Assembly: GCA_013619105.1 (NCBI GenBank)
Contig: JABXKU010000041.1
Coordinates: 1 to 41,510 of the forward strand
Reading direction: 5' to 3'
Length of the DNA: 41,510 nt
Origin: Desulfuromonadales bacterium
Lineage (GTDB): Bacteria; Desulfobacterota; Desulfuromonadia; Desulfuromonadales; Syntrophotaleaceae
Part shown: positions 1 through 9,512 of the stretch, in pieces
Layout: each line of letters begins with the position of its first letter
Position numbering within the stretch: the stretch's first letter is position 1
Position numbers and translations under genes: made by a program
Notes under the pieces: generated by a model
The model's input: only the letters and a program-made list of their open reading frames with translations
What the model was told of the DNA's origin: nothing
The model's database searches: none

Positions 1-380
1 GTTTAGACCATTTTCTTACGTTCAGTATAGCAGTTTCTAAAACTACTCCTTTCTGTGAACCTACCTGATCGGGCAAAATTAAGCCGATGTGTCCAGTGTA
101 ATCCCTGGTTTTTAAATAACCTGTATTGCCCTCCAAGACAAAAGAGGGTAGTGGCGTGAGCTTTTAAATTAACCTCGGTGAAATATCTATGAGGTTGACT
201 CTATAACGTACCCGTATGAGCAGTTGCCGTTCAAATTTTGCCAGGCACAAGCCAGTCACTGCATAGGAAAAATATCATCAATAGAAAATATTGCCTTTTT
301 CTGCTCCTGAGTAGCATAAAACCAATCTTTGGTTAAACTATACATGTGATTACTTCATTTTCAAATGAGAGGAGGATTGC
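1..380. other. gene-free AT-rich leader region
   Basis: No recognisable gene lies in this stretch. It is AT-rich and interrupted by stops in all frames. The longest item with a start is a 29-codon minus-strand frame at 256-345 (Met-Tyr-Ser-Leu-Thr-Lys start), which lacks a clear ribosome binding site and cannot be assigned. A good ribosome binding site, GAGAGGAGG, at about 366-374 belongs to the glycosyltransferase that follows. Bases 36-52 match, in inverted orientation, bases at the right edge of the window (see the repeat entries). Confidence 0.6.
36..52. repeat. left copy of a short inverted match at the window ends
   Basis: TCTAAAACTA (36-45) followed directly by CTCCTTT (46-52) is matched in inverted orientation at 41491-41510, where three bases separate the two blocks. 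Seventeen bases agree. This may be chance or a shared remnant such as a mobile-element edge. Confidence 0.3.
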
Positions 381-1160
381 ATGCCCGCTAAAAGTTGCCA
401 TCGATTGTCTGTTGTTGTCCCAGCCTTTAACGAGGAACAGCGGTTAAAGATTACGTTGCCGCATTTGATTAAGGATGTGAATAGGCGGTTTCTCGATTAT
501 GAAATTATTATCGTGGATGACGGCAGTCATGATGAAACCTCCAATATCGTAAAAGAAGCTATAAAGACTAATGCTAATGTCCGTTTAATCAGCTATCGAC
601 ATAATATGGGGAAAGGGCATGCTGTAAGAACAGGAGTTCTTGCGGCAAGAAAGGATTATGTCCTTTTTTGTGATGCCGACCTTTCAACTCCTTTTCGGGA
701 GTCAGCAAAACTTTTAAGGGCAATAGAGGCGGGAAATGATATCTCTATTGGTTCTAGAGCAAGAAAAGAAACTAGAATACTGAGACGGCAACCGCTGTAT
801 CGGGTTCTTATGGGCAAAACATTTAATAAATTAGTTAGGCTATTGGCTGTCTCGGGGATTAATGATACTCAATGCGGATTCAAATGCTTTAAGTCGTCAA
901 TTGCTAAAGATATATTCCGGGATTGTCAAATAAACGGTTTCAGTTTTGATGTAGAAATGCTTCATATTGCCAGGAAAAGAGGCTTCTCTATTAAGGAGGT
1001 CGGTGTTCTTTGGAAAAATGATACGCTGAGCAAAGTTCACCCTGTTTATCACTCCTTGCAAATGTTTAAAGATTTGTTAGTGATTCGAGGGTTTGAGGTG
1101 CTTGGTTATTATGGAAGAGGGGAGGGCTTGCGCAACAGAACCGAAGCTTCTTCATCCTGA
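381..1160 (+). CDS. family 2 glycosyltransferase, polyprenyl/dolichyl-phosphate sugar synthase type
   Basis: The 259-residue protein is a cytosolic or membrane-associated GT-A glycosyltransferase. It opens with the family signature VVVPAFNEEQRL near residues 11-22, then IIIVDDGS near 43-50, and the metal-binding DADLSTP near residue 98. The later segment with NDTQCGFKCFK is typical of the ALG5/DPM1 group, which moves a sugar from a nucleotide donor to a polyprenyl phosphate. It lacks the C-terminal membrane pair seen in some relatives, so it may work with a separate membrane partner; a GtrA-like protein is encoded at 14091. The start is supported by GAGAGGAGG seven bases upstream. Its 3' end overlaps the convergent gene by 52 bases. 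Base composition looks more AT-rich than in the neighbouring genes. The acceptor and sugar cannot be told from sequence. Confidence 0.88.
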   Translation: MPAKSCHRLSVVVPAFNEEQRLKITLPHLIKDVNRRFLDYEIIIVDDGSHDETSNIVKEAIKTNANVRLISYRHNMGKGHAVRTGVLAARKDYVLFCDADLSTPFRESAKLLRAIEAGNDISIGSRARKETRILRRQPLYRVLMGKTFNKLVRLLAVSGINDTQCGFKCFKSSIAKDIFRDCQINGFSFDVEMLHIARKRGFSIKEVGVLWKNDTLSKVHPVYHSLQMFKDLLVIRGFEVLGYYGRGEGLRNRTEASSS

Positions 1161-2605
1161 TAGATTTGGCTCCAGCTATTTCCCGCCAGTAGATATCTCA
1201 CTAGAGGGGTGTCGTGCGGGTAAATCACCCAATTAACTTCATGTTTTTTTAGAATCGTGTCGATACCCTTGTCGATAGCGACAACCTTTCCGTATTCCTC
1301 AAAAAGATCTTCGCCATACATATCTGCACGGCCATCGATAAATACCGACTGTGAGGGCTCAAGGGCGTAGATCAGGTAGCCTCCCCAGCCGTATTTGTTG
1401 AACATTTTTCCGGGTAAAGGTGTTGAATTGAGATATTTTACGGCCGCGATAGGATGGTTTTCGGCGTTGACCGAGATGATTGCGGTCATAAATGGTCGTA
1501 GGGGTGACTGAAAGTTGCTGGCTGCAAAGAGAAGAATGAATATCCCTGTTGTGGCAATGATCCCAGAATAAGGGGATAGATGAAGATTATTTGTTGATGG
1601 TGTTTTGTTTCCAAACGAGAGCTTTGATAGTAGCTGATTGCCGATTTGTGCTAGCAGGGGAACAAGAAAAACCGCTGCCATGCTGATATACCTTCCGTGG
1701 GCTAGTGAGGCATTGACCCAGAAGATCAGTAGCAGGCGATTAGTCCAGTTGATCTGAAGGCGTGGTAACGAGACAAGAAAGATCACCATAAGCAGGTAAA
1801 AACGGAAAAAGATTTCCTTCTGCATGTCGGGCGCCAGCCATTCACCGATGCCTGTGGTGAAGACGGTTTTGGTGACTAGAAAGGGGAAAATCAATAGATG
1901 ATACCCAAAGGGGTTGAGCCCCGAAGCCACCAAACTGGCAAGGAGAATGATCAGAGCAAATTTTTGGGATTTAAAAGCCGTGCGCCATTGTGACAGACCC
2001 TGCTGGCTAATAGTGTCGAGTATGGCACCGCCGATAAAGATGGCCTGCAGGGCCAGGCCGAGAATGAACCCGCCATGCAGATTAGCCCATAGGGCAATAA
2101 GTGGTGGAAGCAGCAGTCTTCTTCGGCCGCCATGCTGAAGCAGCGCCAGGGTACACACACCGAACAACCAGCTAAAGATATGTGGCCTCGCTAAAAGATG
2201 GGTCATGGAAAAGGCGAAGGCCATGGACACCCATAGCAGCGCAAGCCACTCGTTGGTTAAATGGCGCGCAAGGCGGAACAGCAACCAGAAGCTCAGAGCA
2301 GCAATCAGAAAATAGAATAACGCCACACCTTGTAATCCGGCCATGCGGTGGAGTCCTGCCATGATAACTTCAGCCAGCCACTCATGGGCTGTCCAAGGGA
2401 TCCCACTGACGGTGTGGGAAAAAATATCCTGGGTCAAAAGACTACCCTGGTCGAGCATGGTCATGCCGGCCTTGATATGCCAGAAGGTATCCCCGTCCTG
2501 CAAGACCTTGCCGCCATCAAAAATAAACAGAGTGACAAAGACAATGCAGCCGTACAGGCCAGGGATGTCCGGCAGAAGCGGGAGTGAGCGTCGTTGAGGT
2601 GTCAT
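1109..2605 (-). CDS. polytopic membrane protein, GT-C-like, last gene of the Tad operon
   Basis: This 498-residue protein has about ten hydrophobic segments and a soluble C-terminal tail of roughly 110 residues. After the first membrane segment it carries Gly-Asp-Thr-Phe-Trp-His (about residues 38-43), then a Thr-Ala-His-Glu-Trp stretch. An acidic residue in this first loop resembles the catalytic arrangement of GT-C glycosyltransferases that use lipid-linked sugars, but no family can be named with certainty. It lies 37 bases after the TPR lipoprotein gene and is probably the distal gene of the pilus operon. No strong ribosome binding site precedes the ATG. Its 3' end overlaps the convergent glycosyltransferase at 381-1160, so the two transcripts would be antisense there. 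A role in glycosylating the pilus or surface is inference from position only. Confidence 0.65.
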   Translation of the reverse strand: MTPQRRSLPLLPDIPGLYGCIVFVTLFIFDGGKVLQDGDTFWHIKAGMTMLDQGSLLTQDIFSHTVSGIPWTAHEWLAEVIMAGLHRMAGLQGVALFYFLIAALSFWLLFRLARHLTNEWLALLWVSMAFAFSMTHLLARPHIFSWLFGVCTLALLQHGGRRRLLLPPLIALWANLHGGFILGLALQAIFIGGAILDTISQQGLSQWRTAFKSQKFALIILLASLVASGLNPFGYHLLIFPFLVTKTVFTTGIGEWLAPDMQKEIFFRFYLLMVIFLVSLPRLQINWTNRLLLIFWVNASLAHGRYISMAAVFLVPLLAQIGNQLLSKLSFGNKTPSTNNLHLSPYSGIIATTGIFILLFAASNFQSPLRPFMTAIISVNAENHPIAAVKYLNSTPLPGKMFNKYGWGGYLIYALEPSQSVFIDGRADMYGEDLFEEYGKVVAIDKGIDTILKKHEVNWVIYPHDTPLVRYLLAGNSWSQIYQDEEASVLLRKPSPLP

Positions 2606-2642
2606 GCGAAGATAGTTAGTCCATAGTTGAAAGAGTGGCTAT

Positions 2643-3584
2643 TTATCGGGTGGTACTGTGCAGGTGCTCAAGGTTTTCTTGGGCTCTTACATAAAAGGAT
2701 GGGTTGAGTTGCAAGGCCTTTTTAAAAGCTTTCTCCGCCTGTTGCCAATCCCCTCGCGTCATCAGAATGTAGCCGAGGTTGTTGTACGCAGCGGCCAGCC
2801 CAACTGTATTCTGAAATAGCTTGAGAGCTTCGTCAGTTTGATTGTTGAGCAAGTAGGCTGCGGCCAGGTTGTTTTTTGTTCGCTTGTTGCCGGGGGCCAG
2901 GCCCAAGGCTCTATTAAAGGTTTTGACCGCTTCTGCGTGGCGACCCTGCAGCAGATAATTGAAACCGAGGTTATTGTGAGCGGCAGATGAATGGGGTTTT
3001 AAAGAAATAACTTTTTTGTAGAGGGGTTCAGCGTAGGTCAATCTTTCCTGCCCAATATGGTCGTTAGTAATGGCCAGTTCAGTGAGAACCACGGGGTCCG
3101 CTGGGGATTCTAAATAGGCTTTGGTCAACCACTCCAGGGAACGGGTCAAGTCTCCACGATCACGGGCAATACTACCCATTAATAGCAATGCTGGTACATT
3201 GTGCTCATCATTTTTGAGGATGTTTGTCAGTAACTGAGCGGCTTCTTCAAGGTTGCCTTGGCGAATTAGCATTTTACTCAGACCAATTGCTGCCACCGTT
3301 GACTGAGGTTTTTTGTCCAGCGCTTTTCTGTAATGCAAGACTGCCAATTGTTGGTTGTCATTCTGTCGGTACGAGTCCGCTTTTAGGATCAGTTGATCGT
3401 GGCTCAGGTTGGCTACTTTGTTGGAAGGATCTTTTTCGCTAGAGCTCTCTTGAATAGAGGGCATTGTGGTATGAGTGGTGCGCGTTGTTGATGCGCAGCC
3501 AGTCGCTAGTAAGGTTACCAGCATTAACAGGATAGCTGAGGCGCAAATAGGGCGGCCACTAGGCAATGGCAGAGATTGGCTCAA
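2643..3584 (-). CDS. tadD: TPR-repeat lipoprotein, TadD-like
   Basis: The protein has a lipoprotein signal ending in Leu-Ala-Thr-Gly-Cys followed by at least six tetratricopeptide repeats, for example the block ending in NNLGFNYLLQGRHAEAVKTF and a final repeat with NNLGYILMTRGDWQQAEKAF. TadD-family proteins are outer-membrane-anchored TPR pilotins or assembly factors of the Tad pilus, so this fits the operon position directly after tadC. A longer frame begins at a TTG at 3611 without a ribosome binding site. I prefer the TTG at 3584, which sits six bases after AAGGAGA and gives a normal lipoprotein signal of about 27 residues (313 residues in total). Outer-membrane retention is inferred from Ala after the cysteine. 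Confidence 0.82.
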   Translation of the reverse strand: MSQSLPLPSGRPICASAILLMLVTLLATGCASTTRTTHTTMPSIQESSSEKDPSNKVANLSHDQLILKADSYRQNDNQQLAVLHYRKALDKKPQSTVAAIGLSKMLIRQGNLEEAAQLLTNILKNDEHNVPALLLMGSIARDRGDLTRSLEWLTKAYLESPADPVVLTELAITNDHIGQERLTYAEPLYKKVISLKPHSSAAHNNLGFNYLLQGRHAEAVKTFNRALGLAPGNKRTKNNLAAAYLLNNQTDEALKLFQNTVGLAAAYNNLGYILMTRGDWQQAEKAFKKALQLNPSFYVRAQENLEHLHSTTR

Positions 3585-3647
3585 TTGTTTTCTCCTTATA
3601 GATTGCTTCAACGCATTAGCATAAAAAGAGGTTCAGATTAATGACTG

Positions 3648-4628
3648 TCAGCCACCCATAGCAGGGAACAGAACCTTGATGATTCTTATGACGCCGGGAC
3701 CAATAAGTACTACAAAGATAGCTGGAAATATGAAGCAAACCAACGGAAAAATAAGTTTGACGGTTGATTTTGCGGCAGTCTCTTCGGCAATTTGGCGCCG
3801 TTTAATGCGCATAGCATCTGAGTGTACGCGCAGGGCTTTGGCCAGGCTGGTGCCGAAGCGATTCGTTTGAACGAGTATAGTCATTAAGTTGTTAATCTCA
3901 GGAACACCAGTACGAAGTGACATGTTTTTAAAACAATCGCTGCGGGTTTTCCCTGCCCGCACTTCGAGGTTGGTCAGCGCAAATTCATCACTAAGGTCGC
4001 TACAGATAGGGCGAATCTCATCGCCAACCCGTTTAAAGGTCATGTCCAGCCCCAGACCGGCTTCAACGCAGATAACCATTAAGTCGAGGGCATCGGGAAG
4101 GGCTCTGATTATACTGCGCTGACGGGAACGAATGACCAGGCCGATAATGCTATCGGGAAGCCCAAAGCCGATGACCAACAACAACAGCACGATCAGAACC
4201 CGACCTAGAGAAATTGTATGAAAAACAGTAATCGTGAGATAAATTGCGGGTAACAAAATGGCTAACAATACTTTTGCAGCAAAGAAGTATTGGTATACAT
4301 GTTTCGAACGGTATCCAGCCTGAATTAGGCGCAAGCGCGAACGCTTAGAAATATCGCCACTCTGAGGGGCGATCAATTCATGGATCGGCTGAGTCACCCT
4401 GGTGACAAACCCACTCTGACTTTCATCCAATAGTTTAGGCTTAGCCTGGCTGTTAAGCTTGCCGTGAGGCACGAGTCGCTCGAGGCGTTCCTCGGTTGGA
4501 TTTGGCCTCAGGAATAGAAAATAGATACCATAAACCGCCAATGCAACTGCGCAGAATACCAACAACATCAAACCAAAGTAGTTGAGGTTATCGACGATCC
4601 AGAAATAGTACGTCATTATCTGGTTCAT
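3648..4628 (-). CDS. tadC: Tad pilus inner-membrane platform protein TadC
   Basis: This 326-residue inner-membrane protein carries a type II secretion F domain. It has an N-terminal membrane segment, a basic cytoplasmic region, a membrane pair near residues 110-165, the conserved region around DALDLMVICVEAGLGLDMTF (about 180-200), and a C-terminal membrane segment. In Tad systems TadC pairs with TadB to form the platform that couples the TadA motor to pilin extrusion. The start is supported by AAGGGG five to ten bases upstream, and the gene begins nine bases after the tadB stop, which implies co-translation. No key region is missing and the length is normal for the family. Confidence 0.93.
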   Translation of the reverse strand: MNQIMTYYFWIVDNLNYFGLMLLVFCAVALAVYGIYFLFLRPNPTEERLERLVPHGKLNSQAKPKLLDESQSGFVTRVTQPIHELIAPQSGDISKRSRLRLIQAGYRSKHVYQYFFAAKVLLAILLPAIYLTITVFHTISLGRVLIVLLLLVIGFGLPDSIIGLVIRSRQRSIIRALPDALDLMVICVEAGLGLDMTFKRVGDEIRPICSDLSDEFALTNLEVRAGKTRSDCFKNMSLRTGVPEINNLMTILVQTNRFGTSLAKALRVHSDAMRIKRRQIAEETAAKSTVKLIFPLVCFIFPAIFVVLIGPGVIRIIKVLFPAMGG

Positions 4629-4637
4629 ATAGGCCCC

Positions 4638-5630
4638 TTAAATGTCAATGGTTACAATTCGTTTGATCAGATAAGCGCCGATAAGCTGGCTGACAACTGC
4701 CCCTAACATCATCATTTTGCCCAAGTCCTCACTCCATAGCAGGGATAGGTAAGAATAATTCACGAAGTAGATATACACAAACAGAAAGATCGGCAAACTG
4801 ATAAGCACACCCGCGGAATATCGACCTTCGGCCGTCAGTGCTTTAACTGCACGGCCGAACTGGATGCGTTCGCGGATGAGGCGGCTGATGTTGTCGAGGA
4901 TTTCCGCGATATTACCACCGGTTTCCCGTTGAATAAGGATTGAGATGGTAAAGAACCGCAGGTCGGTGCTTGGCACTCGGGCACAGAGGTTTTCAAAGGC
5001 TTCCTGAAAGGTGAGGCCGAGGTTGATTTCGTCTACCGCAGCGCCCATTTCCGACTTGATGGGGTCTTCCATTTCGGTAGCGACCATCTCCAGGCCACTG
5101 GTTAGGGCATGGCCAGAGCGCAGGGCGCGGGCCAACAGGTCAAGGGCTTCGGGTAACTGCTCTTGAAAACGGTTGTAATAATTCTTTTCGGCTACTTTAA
5201 GGGCCACAAAAGGCAAGGCCAGCAACAGCAGTCCCAGGCCGAAGGCTGCACTCGTTTGAGGCAGCAGTTTCAGGCCGAGCAGGGTGCCGATTGCCGCAAG
5301 TGCCAGAGTGCCGATGATGAAAGTCGAGGCGTTCAAGGGCAGCTTGGTTTTAATCAGCAATCGGTCCAGGGTGCTGACTCTCGGCATTTTTAGGGCCAGA
5401 CTTTCAAAGGCTCCGACATCCCTGAGAACCCGTTCGCGGTATTTTTTTAATTTCGCCTGGCCATGTTTGCCCCCGGCAGAGATGTAATAGAGTCTCTTCT
5501 TAATCGCATGTTTCTCGGCAAATCGGCTCTCTGTCCAGGCCAGAAATATCATGCCGACCAGGGATACGGTAAAGAGGAAAACAGCGGCTAACAACAATAA
5601 AGTCAATACATCCACGGTGCCTCCCGTCAT
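4638..5630 (-). CDS. tadB: Tad pilus inner-membrane platform protein TadB
   Basis: TadB is the second type II secretion F-domain protein of the Tad platform. The 330-residue frame has an N-terminal membrane helix, a cytoplasmic domain, a central membrane pair, the F-domain core EALDLLARALRSGHALTSGL, the signature IQRETGGNIAEILDNIS, and two C-terminal membrane segments. The annotated ATG at 5630 overlaps the tadA stop as ATGA, but it has no ribosome binding site. A GTG at 5615 sits four bases after GGGAGG and gives a protein five residues shorter, so that may be the true start. Either way, tight coupling with tadA is evident. TadB and TadC arise from an ancient duplication and are kept adjacent here. 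Confidence 0.93.
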   Translation of the reverse strand: MTGGTVDVLTLLLLAAVFLFTVSLVGMIFLAWTESRFAEKHAIKKRLYYISAGGKHGQAKLKKYRERVLRDVGAFESLALKMPRVSTLDRLLIKTKLPLNASTFIIGTLALAAIGTLLGLKLLPQTSAAFGLGLLLLALPFVALKVAEKNYYNRFQEQLPEALDLLARALRSGHALTSGLEMVATEMEDPIKSEMGAAVDEINLGLTFQEAFENLCARVPSTDLRFFTISILIQRETGGNIAEILDNISRLIRERIQFGRAVKALTAEGRYSAGVLISLPIFLFVYIYFVNYSYLSLLWSEDLGKMMMLGAVVSQLIGAYLIKRIVTIDI

Positions 5631-6982
5631 TCAAAAGATTTGCCGGAAAAAAACAAATCTTCCGGCAGGTTGACGCCGGCAACCTCAAGCTTGTCGGCAA
5701 ACTTGGGCCGAATACCGGTTGCCCGGAATTGACCCAGCACCTTGCCATTCGGATCGATACCTCTTTTTTCGAAAACAAAGATGTCCTGTAAGGTAATGAT
5801 ATCGCCTTCCATGCCTACCACCTCACTGATGGCGGTAACCTTGCGAGTACCATCGGTCAGGCGGGCGGTCTGGACGATTAGATCGAGGGCTGAAGAGACC
5901 ATGAAGCGCATGGCATGCTCCGGCAGGTCGATTCCGGTCATGAGGATCATCGACTCGAGTCGGGTCAGGGAGTCCCTGGGGGTGTTGGCGTGTATGGTTG
6001 TCAGGGAGCCTTCGTGGCCGGTATTCATGGCTTGCAGCATGTCGAAGGCTTCCTCGCCGCGCACCTCACCGATGATAATCCGATCCGGCCGCATCCGCAG
6101 GCTGTTGCGGACCAGATCACGCTGACTTACAAGACCCGATCCTTCAATGCTTTCTGGTCTGGTTTCGAGCCGAACGACATGCTCCTGCTGTAATTGCAAT
6201 TCAGCTGAATCCTCGATGGTGACAATGCGCTCGTTGCCGGGAATAAACCCAGACAGGATGTTAAGAAGAGTGGTTTTACCCGCGCCGGTACCGCCAGAAA
6301 TCATGATGTTAAGTTTGGCCTTTACGCAGGCAGCCATGAGTACCGCCACATCTGGAATCAGGGTCTTGAAGTTGATCAGGTCGTCCATCTTTAGAGGATC
6401 GACGGAAAAGCGGCGTATCGATAAAATAGGCCCGTCGAGGGATAACGGAGGAATGACCGCATTAACGCGGCTGCCATCAGCCAAGCGAGCATCGACCATC
6501 GGCGAAGATTCGTCGATACGACGTCCAACCCGTGAAATGATGCGGTCAATAATGTTCATCAAATGGGCATTATCGATAAATCGAGCATTGGTCTTTTCCA
6601 GAAGGCCTTTTCGCTCAACGTAGATATTTTTGTAAGTATTGACCAAGATATCGGAAATGGTCGGGTCTTTAAAAAACGGTTCGATTGGACCAAGGCCGGT
6701 CAGCTCATCGAGAATCTCATCGGTCAGGGCCTTTTTTTCCAGTTCGTTGAGAAGGGCTTTTTCCTCACTGAGGAAATAATCGATGATCTTGATGATTTCT
6801 ACGCGGACTTCATCGGCATCCATGCTCTCTAACGCCGAAAGGTTAGCTTCTTCAACAAATCGATTATGAATTTTATGTTTAATGTCGTAGAAGAAGGCTA
6901 CACGTTCACCATTGACGGCTGCCTGCTGGTCGGTCGCAGTAGCTGAGGATTTCTCCCTATCCCATAGATTTTTAAATGCCAT
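5627..6982 (-). CDS. tadA: Tad pilus assembly ATPase TadA/CpaF
   Basis: This is the secretion NTPase that powers Flp pilus assembly from the cytoplasmic side of the inner membrane. The protein has an all-alpha and PAS-like N-terminal region, then a RecA-like core with Walker A GGTGAGKT at residues 230-237, the acidic Walker B region [15 protein letters not shown], and the conserved His box [13 protein letters not shown] longer frame begins at 7039 inside the tadZ gene, but the ATG at 6982 is preceded by AGGAGGT at a good distance and starts ten bases after tadZ stops, so I use it (451 residues). All catalytic motifs are present. The gene overlaps tadB by four bases. Confidence 0.95.
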   Translation of the reverse strand: MAFKNLWDREKSSATATDQQAAVNGERVAFFYDIKHKIHNRFVEEANLSALESMDADEVRVEIIKIIDYFLSEEKALLNELEKKALTDEILDELTGLGPIEPFFKDPTISDILVNTYKNIYVERKGLLEKTNARFIDNAHLMNIIDRIISRVGRRIDESSPMVDARLADGSRVNAVIPPLSLDGPILSIRRFSVDPLKMDDLINFKTLIPDVAVLMAACVKAKLNIMISGGTGAGKTTLLNILSGFIPGNERIVTIEDSAELQLQQEHVVRLETRPESIEGSGLVSQRDLVRNSLRMRPDRIIIGEVRGEEAFDMLQAMNTGHEGSLTTIHANTPRDSLTRLESMILMTGIDLPEHAMRFMVSSALDLIVQTARLTDGTRKVTAISEVVGMEGDIITLQDIFVFEKRGIDPNGKVLGQFRATGIRPKFADKLEVAGVNLPEDLFFSGKSFE

Positions 6983-6992
6983 AACAGACCTC

Positions 6993-8171
6993 CTAAATAG
7001 CGCGCCCGAAGGTTCCGCGGATTCCGCGGAACTTTTCATGTAAATTCTGTTTGGTCAAAGTTTCGGCGAAGCTTGACAGGTTCTTTGCCAAGGGGCAACC
7101 AGGGCTGAATTTCAGTAGGGGGACTCCCTTGTTGATCGAAGAGATAACACTCTTGAAATCGTTCGGAAACAGCCAAGCTACACGTTTCTCCAAGGTTTTT
7201 TCCACCTCGGCCAAGGATAGCGTTCCACCTTTGATGAATCGGTTGGCAATGATTTCAATCTTATCCGAAGGCACTTGGTGTTTTTCGAGTAGTTCGCACA
7301 ACCTGGCGGCGTTGCGAATGGCCGGTACCGACAGGTCGATGACGACAAAAATCTTCTCAGAAGCATCAAACGCTTCGAGAGAACCTTCGTTGATTTGCAT
7401 AGACGTGCAGTCTATGACCAAGTGGTCGTAGAGTTTTTTCCCTAACTCGATGATTGCGGAGATATGTTCACCATTGATTTCCTGACAATCGTTCGGGCTG
7501 GTAGGGGCGGCGAGAAAGTCAAGCTGGTTAAATGCCCTGGTCATTGCTGCCGACAGAAAAGAGGCGTCCATACGGTGAAAGTTTTTTACCAGATCGCTGA
7601 TGGATGTCTCTGGCAAAATGTCGAGCATGACCGAAGCATCCCCAGATTGCAGACTGAGGTCGAGCAGGGCAACGCTGGTCGCTTTTTTTTGCGCCAATGA
7701 GTAGGCGGTGTTGACGGCGATTACCGAAGAGCCCAGCCCTCCTTTGCTGCTGATAAAGCTGTAGACCGAACCGCGGGCTATTTTGCCAGCGTTGGCTAGC
7801 TTCACGCGGATGTCCTCAACGGCGTTGTGAAGCACTTTGGTATCGATCGGTGTGACCAAGTACTCAGCAACGCCGATCTTCATCACCTGGATAATATGTT
7901 GTGGGCGCTGATCCGATGCGACGACAAAGTAAGCCGCCTCTGGAAAAGACTCGCGGAGCAGGGCCATACGGTGAGTTAACTGCTGACTGTCCTGATTGTC
8001 GTCGATAAAAATAATTTGCGGGGCATCCTTGACCGCAAGAGCCCCCTTTTCGCCCATGGAGTCGAACCATTGAACGACCTCTACATTGGGGATGGCCCCA
8101 AGGGTCTTTATTAGGTCCGTGGCGAGGTGGCTATCGGCCAATTCGACGGCTATATTTAGTTTGTTGGCCAT
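6993..8171 (-). CDS. tadZ: Tad pilus localisation protein TadZ/CpaE
   Basis: This 392-residue protein combines a receiver-like domain (about residues 1-125) with a ParA/MinD-type ATPase domain. The ATPase carries the deviant Walker A motif KGGLGSS at 143-149, in which the usual final Lys/Thr pattern is altered. The TadZ/CpaE family helps place the Tad machine, often at a cell pole, by recruiting other Tad proteins. In the receiver-like half, IIFIDD near residue 53-58 retains acidic residues, though such domains are often not phosphorylated in this family. The start follows AAGGTA. It lies between the TadG-like gene (63-base gap) and tadA (ten-base gap) in the expected order. Confidence 0.92.
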   Translation of the reverse strand: MANKLNIAVELADSHLATDLIKTLGAIPNVEVVQWFDSMGEKGALAVKDAPQIIFIDDNQDSQQLTHRMALLRESFPEAAYFVVASDQRPQHIIQVMKIGVAEYLVTPIDTKVLHNAVEDIRVKLANAGKIARGSVYSFISSKGGLGSSVIAVNTAYSLAQKKATSVALLDLSLQSGDASVMLDILPETSISDLVKNFHRMDASFLSAAMTRAFNQLDFLAAPTSPNDCQEINGEHISAIIELGKKLYDHLVIDCTSMQINEGSLEAFDASEKIFVVIDLSVPAIRNAARLCELLEKHQVPSDKIEIIANRFIKGGTLSLAEVEKTLEKRVAWLFPNDFKSVISSINKGVPLLKFSPGCPLAKNLSSFAETLTKQNLHEKFRGIRGTFGRAI

Positions 8172-8234
8172 GTGAATACCTTAAATAGCAATAGTTAGGT
8201 TCCAACTCATGATATTAACGATGGTCTAATAGAC

Positions 8235-9491
8235 CTAATCAACTAAAACTGGTATTTGTGCCAAAATACCATAATTGGTTCCACCTGTAACTCCGGAAGG
8301 GGCTATTTTTTCACAAGAGGGTAGGAAGAAAATGCTCTTTTTTTGATACATATCAGTATAGTCCTGATCTGTTATAGGGCGACCTGTAACATTGGCTAAG
8401 TTGAAATGGTCAATGAAGCTTTTCCAGCAATCAAAGCCGGGCGTTGCTTCTTCACAGCTCCAGTCTTCCATTTCTCTAGGTACGTCATCGTAGCTAGTAA
8501 CATTGTCACGTTGTACCCATACAACATTCACGTTGACAGCCCCAATTACTTTTGGACAATTACTAACATTATTAGATGGGCATTCGATAACGGGCAGAGT
8601 CATATTCCAAAATTGTTTTTTCTCTGTTTTATTCTCCCAACAGTCCTCGAAGTCACGAAAGGTAACATCTTGGACGCCACCCTGTGCACCGATTCCTTGA
8701 CCATAATTTACTTGATAAGGGTTTCCATCACCGCAGATTAATGCATCCATCTCCGGCTTGCTTGCAGTTACACACGGTTGAGAAAAGTTTGTCCATCCTC
8801 CTGTGTTTGCTGAGTCGGGGTCTTGGCCGCTATTTAGCATCCTGCCCATGTTACAGTCGTAGTCCCCGTCGCCATTTATAATGGACTCTTCACATATCGC
8901 AATTGGTTGGTCAAGGTTGGCAGGGAGTAGTGAACCTGCATAGCCAAGGTATGCTACGGCTTCAGCACCAACTACAAAATTGTCATAGCCAAATATGCGA
9001 GCGAAAAAGGATGCAGCAGGAGTGTCCTTTCTGTGTGCTTTAACTTTAATAGCGTTGATGTAGTCTAGGTTTACGTCAAGTTCAGCTTCTGTATAAATAC
9101 CAATATCGATAGCAGTTAAGGAATCATTTGCTGTAAAGCTGCGTGTGGAAAAACTCCAATGTCCTCGTTGAACATCACCAGTGTTTGCCCCTGCATTATA
9201 AATTACTTCAACAGGTATTCCTTCACTAGCATTTTGAATAGCAGTATTCGCAGCAGTTGTATTAGAAGTGGGGTCAACTGCTGTTCCATCATCAAAATAT
9301 AGTTCCCTGGCACCGGCTAATGCACCACTGTCAGCTCCATTTTGTAATTCATTACGAACTACATAAAGATGGTAGACATCGACAGCTAGTGCAACAATCC
9401 CTATAAAGGCCACCATTAAGATAGCAATGAGGACTATAACTGCGCCCTTTTCATTGTTTCGGGAATTCGAATTTTTGTTTTTTGAAAACAT
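8235..9491 (-). CDS. TadG-like pilus protein with cysteine-rich C-terminal region
   Basis: The N-terminus reads as a TadE/TadG-like segment: Asn-Glu-Lys-Gly-Ala just before a hydrophobic helix, then a block with ELQNGADSGALAGARELY characteristic of the putative Flp pilus-assembly TadG-like N-terminal domain. The remaining roughly 330 residues are predicted to be extracytoplasmic and contain ten cysteines, suggesting disulphide bonds; I see no clear von Willebrand A metal site such as DxSxS, which many TadG proteins have. It may be a minor pilin or adhesin at the pilus tip or base (inference). A GGAAGGGAA site precedes the ATG. The gene appears more AT-rich than tadZ and tadA, which may mark rapid divergence of a surface-exposed part. 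Confidence 0.78.
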   Translation of the reverse strand: MFSKNKNSNSRNNEKGAVIVLIAILMVAFIGIVALAVDVYHLYVVRNELQNGADSGALAGARELYFDDGTAVDPTSNTTAANTAIQNASEGIPVEVIYNAGANTGDVQRGHWSFSTRSFTANDSLTAIDIGIYTEAELDVNLDYINAIKVKAHRKDTPAASFFARIFGYDNFVVGAEAVAYLGYAGSLLPANLDQPIAICEESIINGDGDYDCNMGRMLNSGQDPDSANTGGWTNFSQPCVTASKPEMDALICGDGNPYQVNYGQGIGAQGGVQDVTFRDFEDCWENKTEKKQFWNMTLPVIECPSNNVSNCPKVIGAVNVNVVWVQRDNVTSYDDVPREMEDWSCEEATPGFDCWKSFIDHFNLANVTGRPITDQDYTDMYQKKSIFFLPSCEKIAPSGVTGGTNYGILAQIPVLVD

Positions 9492-9512
9492 AAAAATATT
9501 CCCTTCCTTAAA

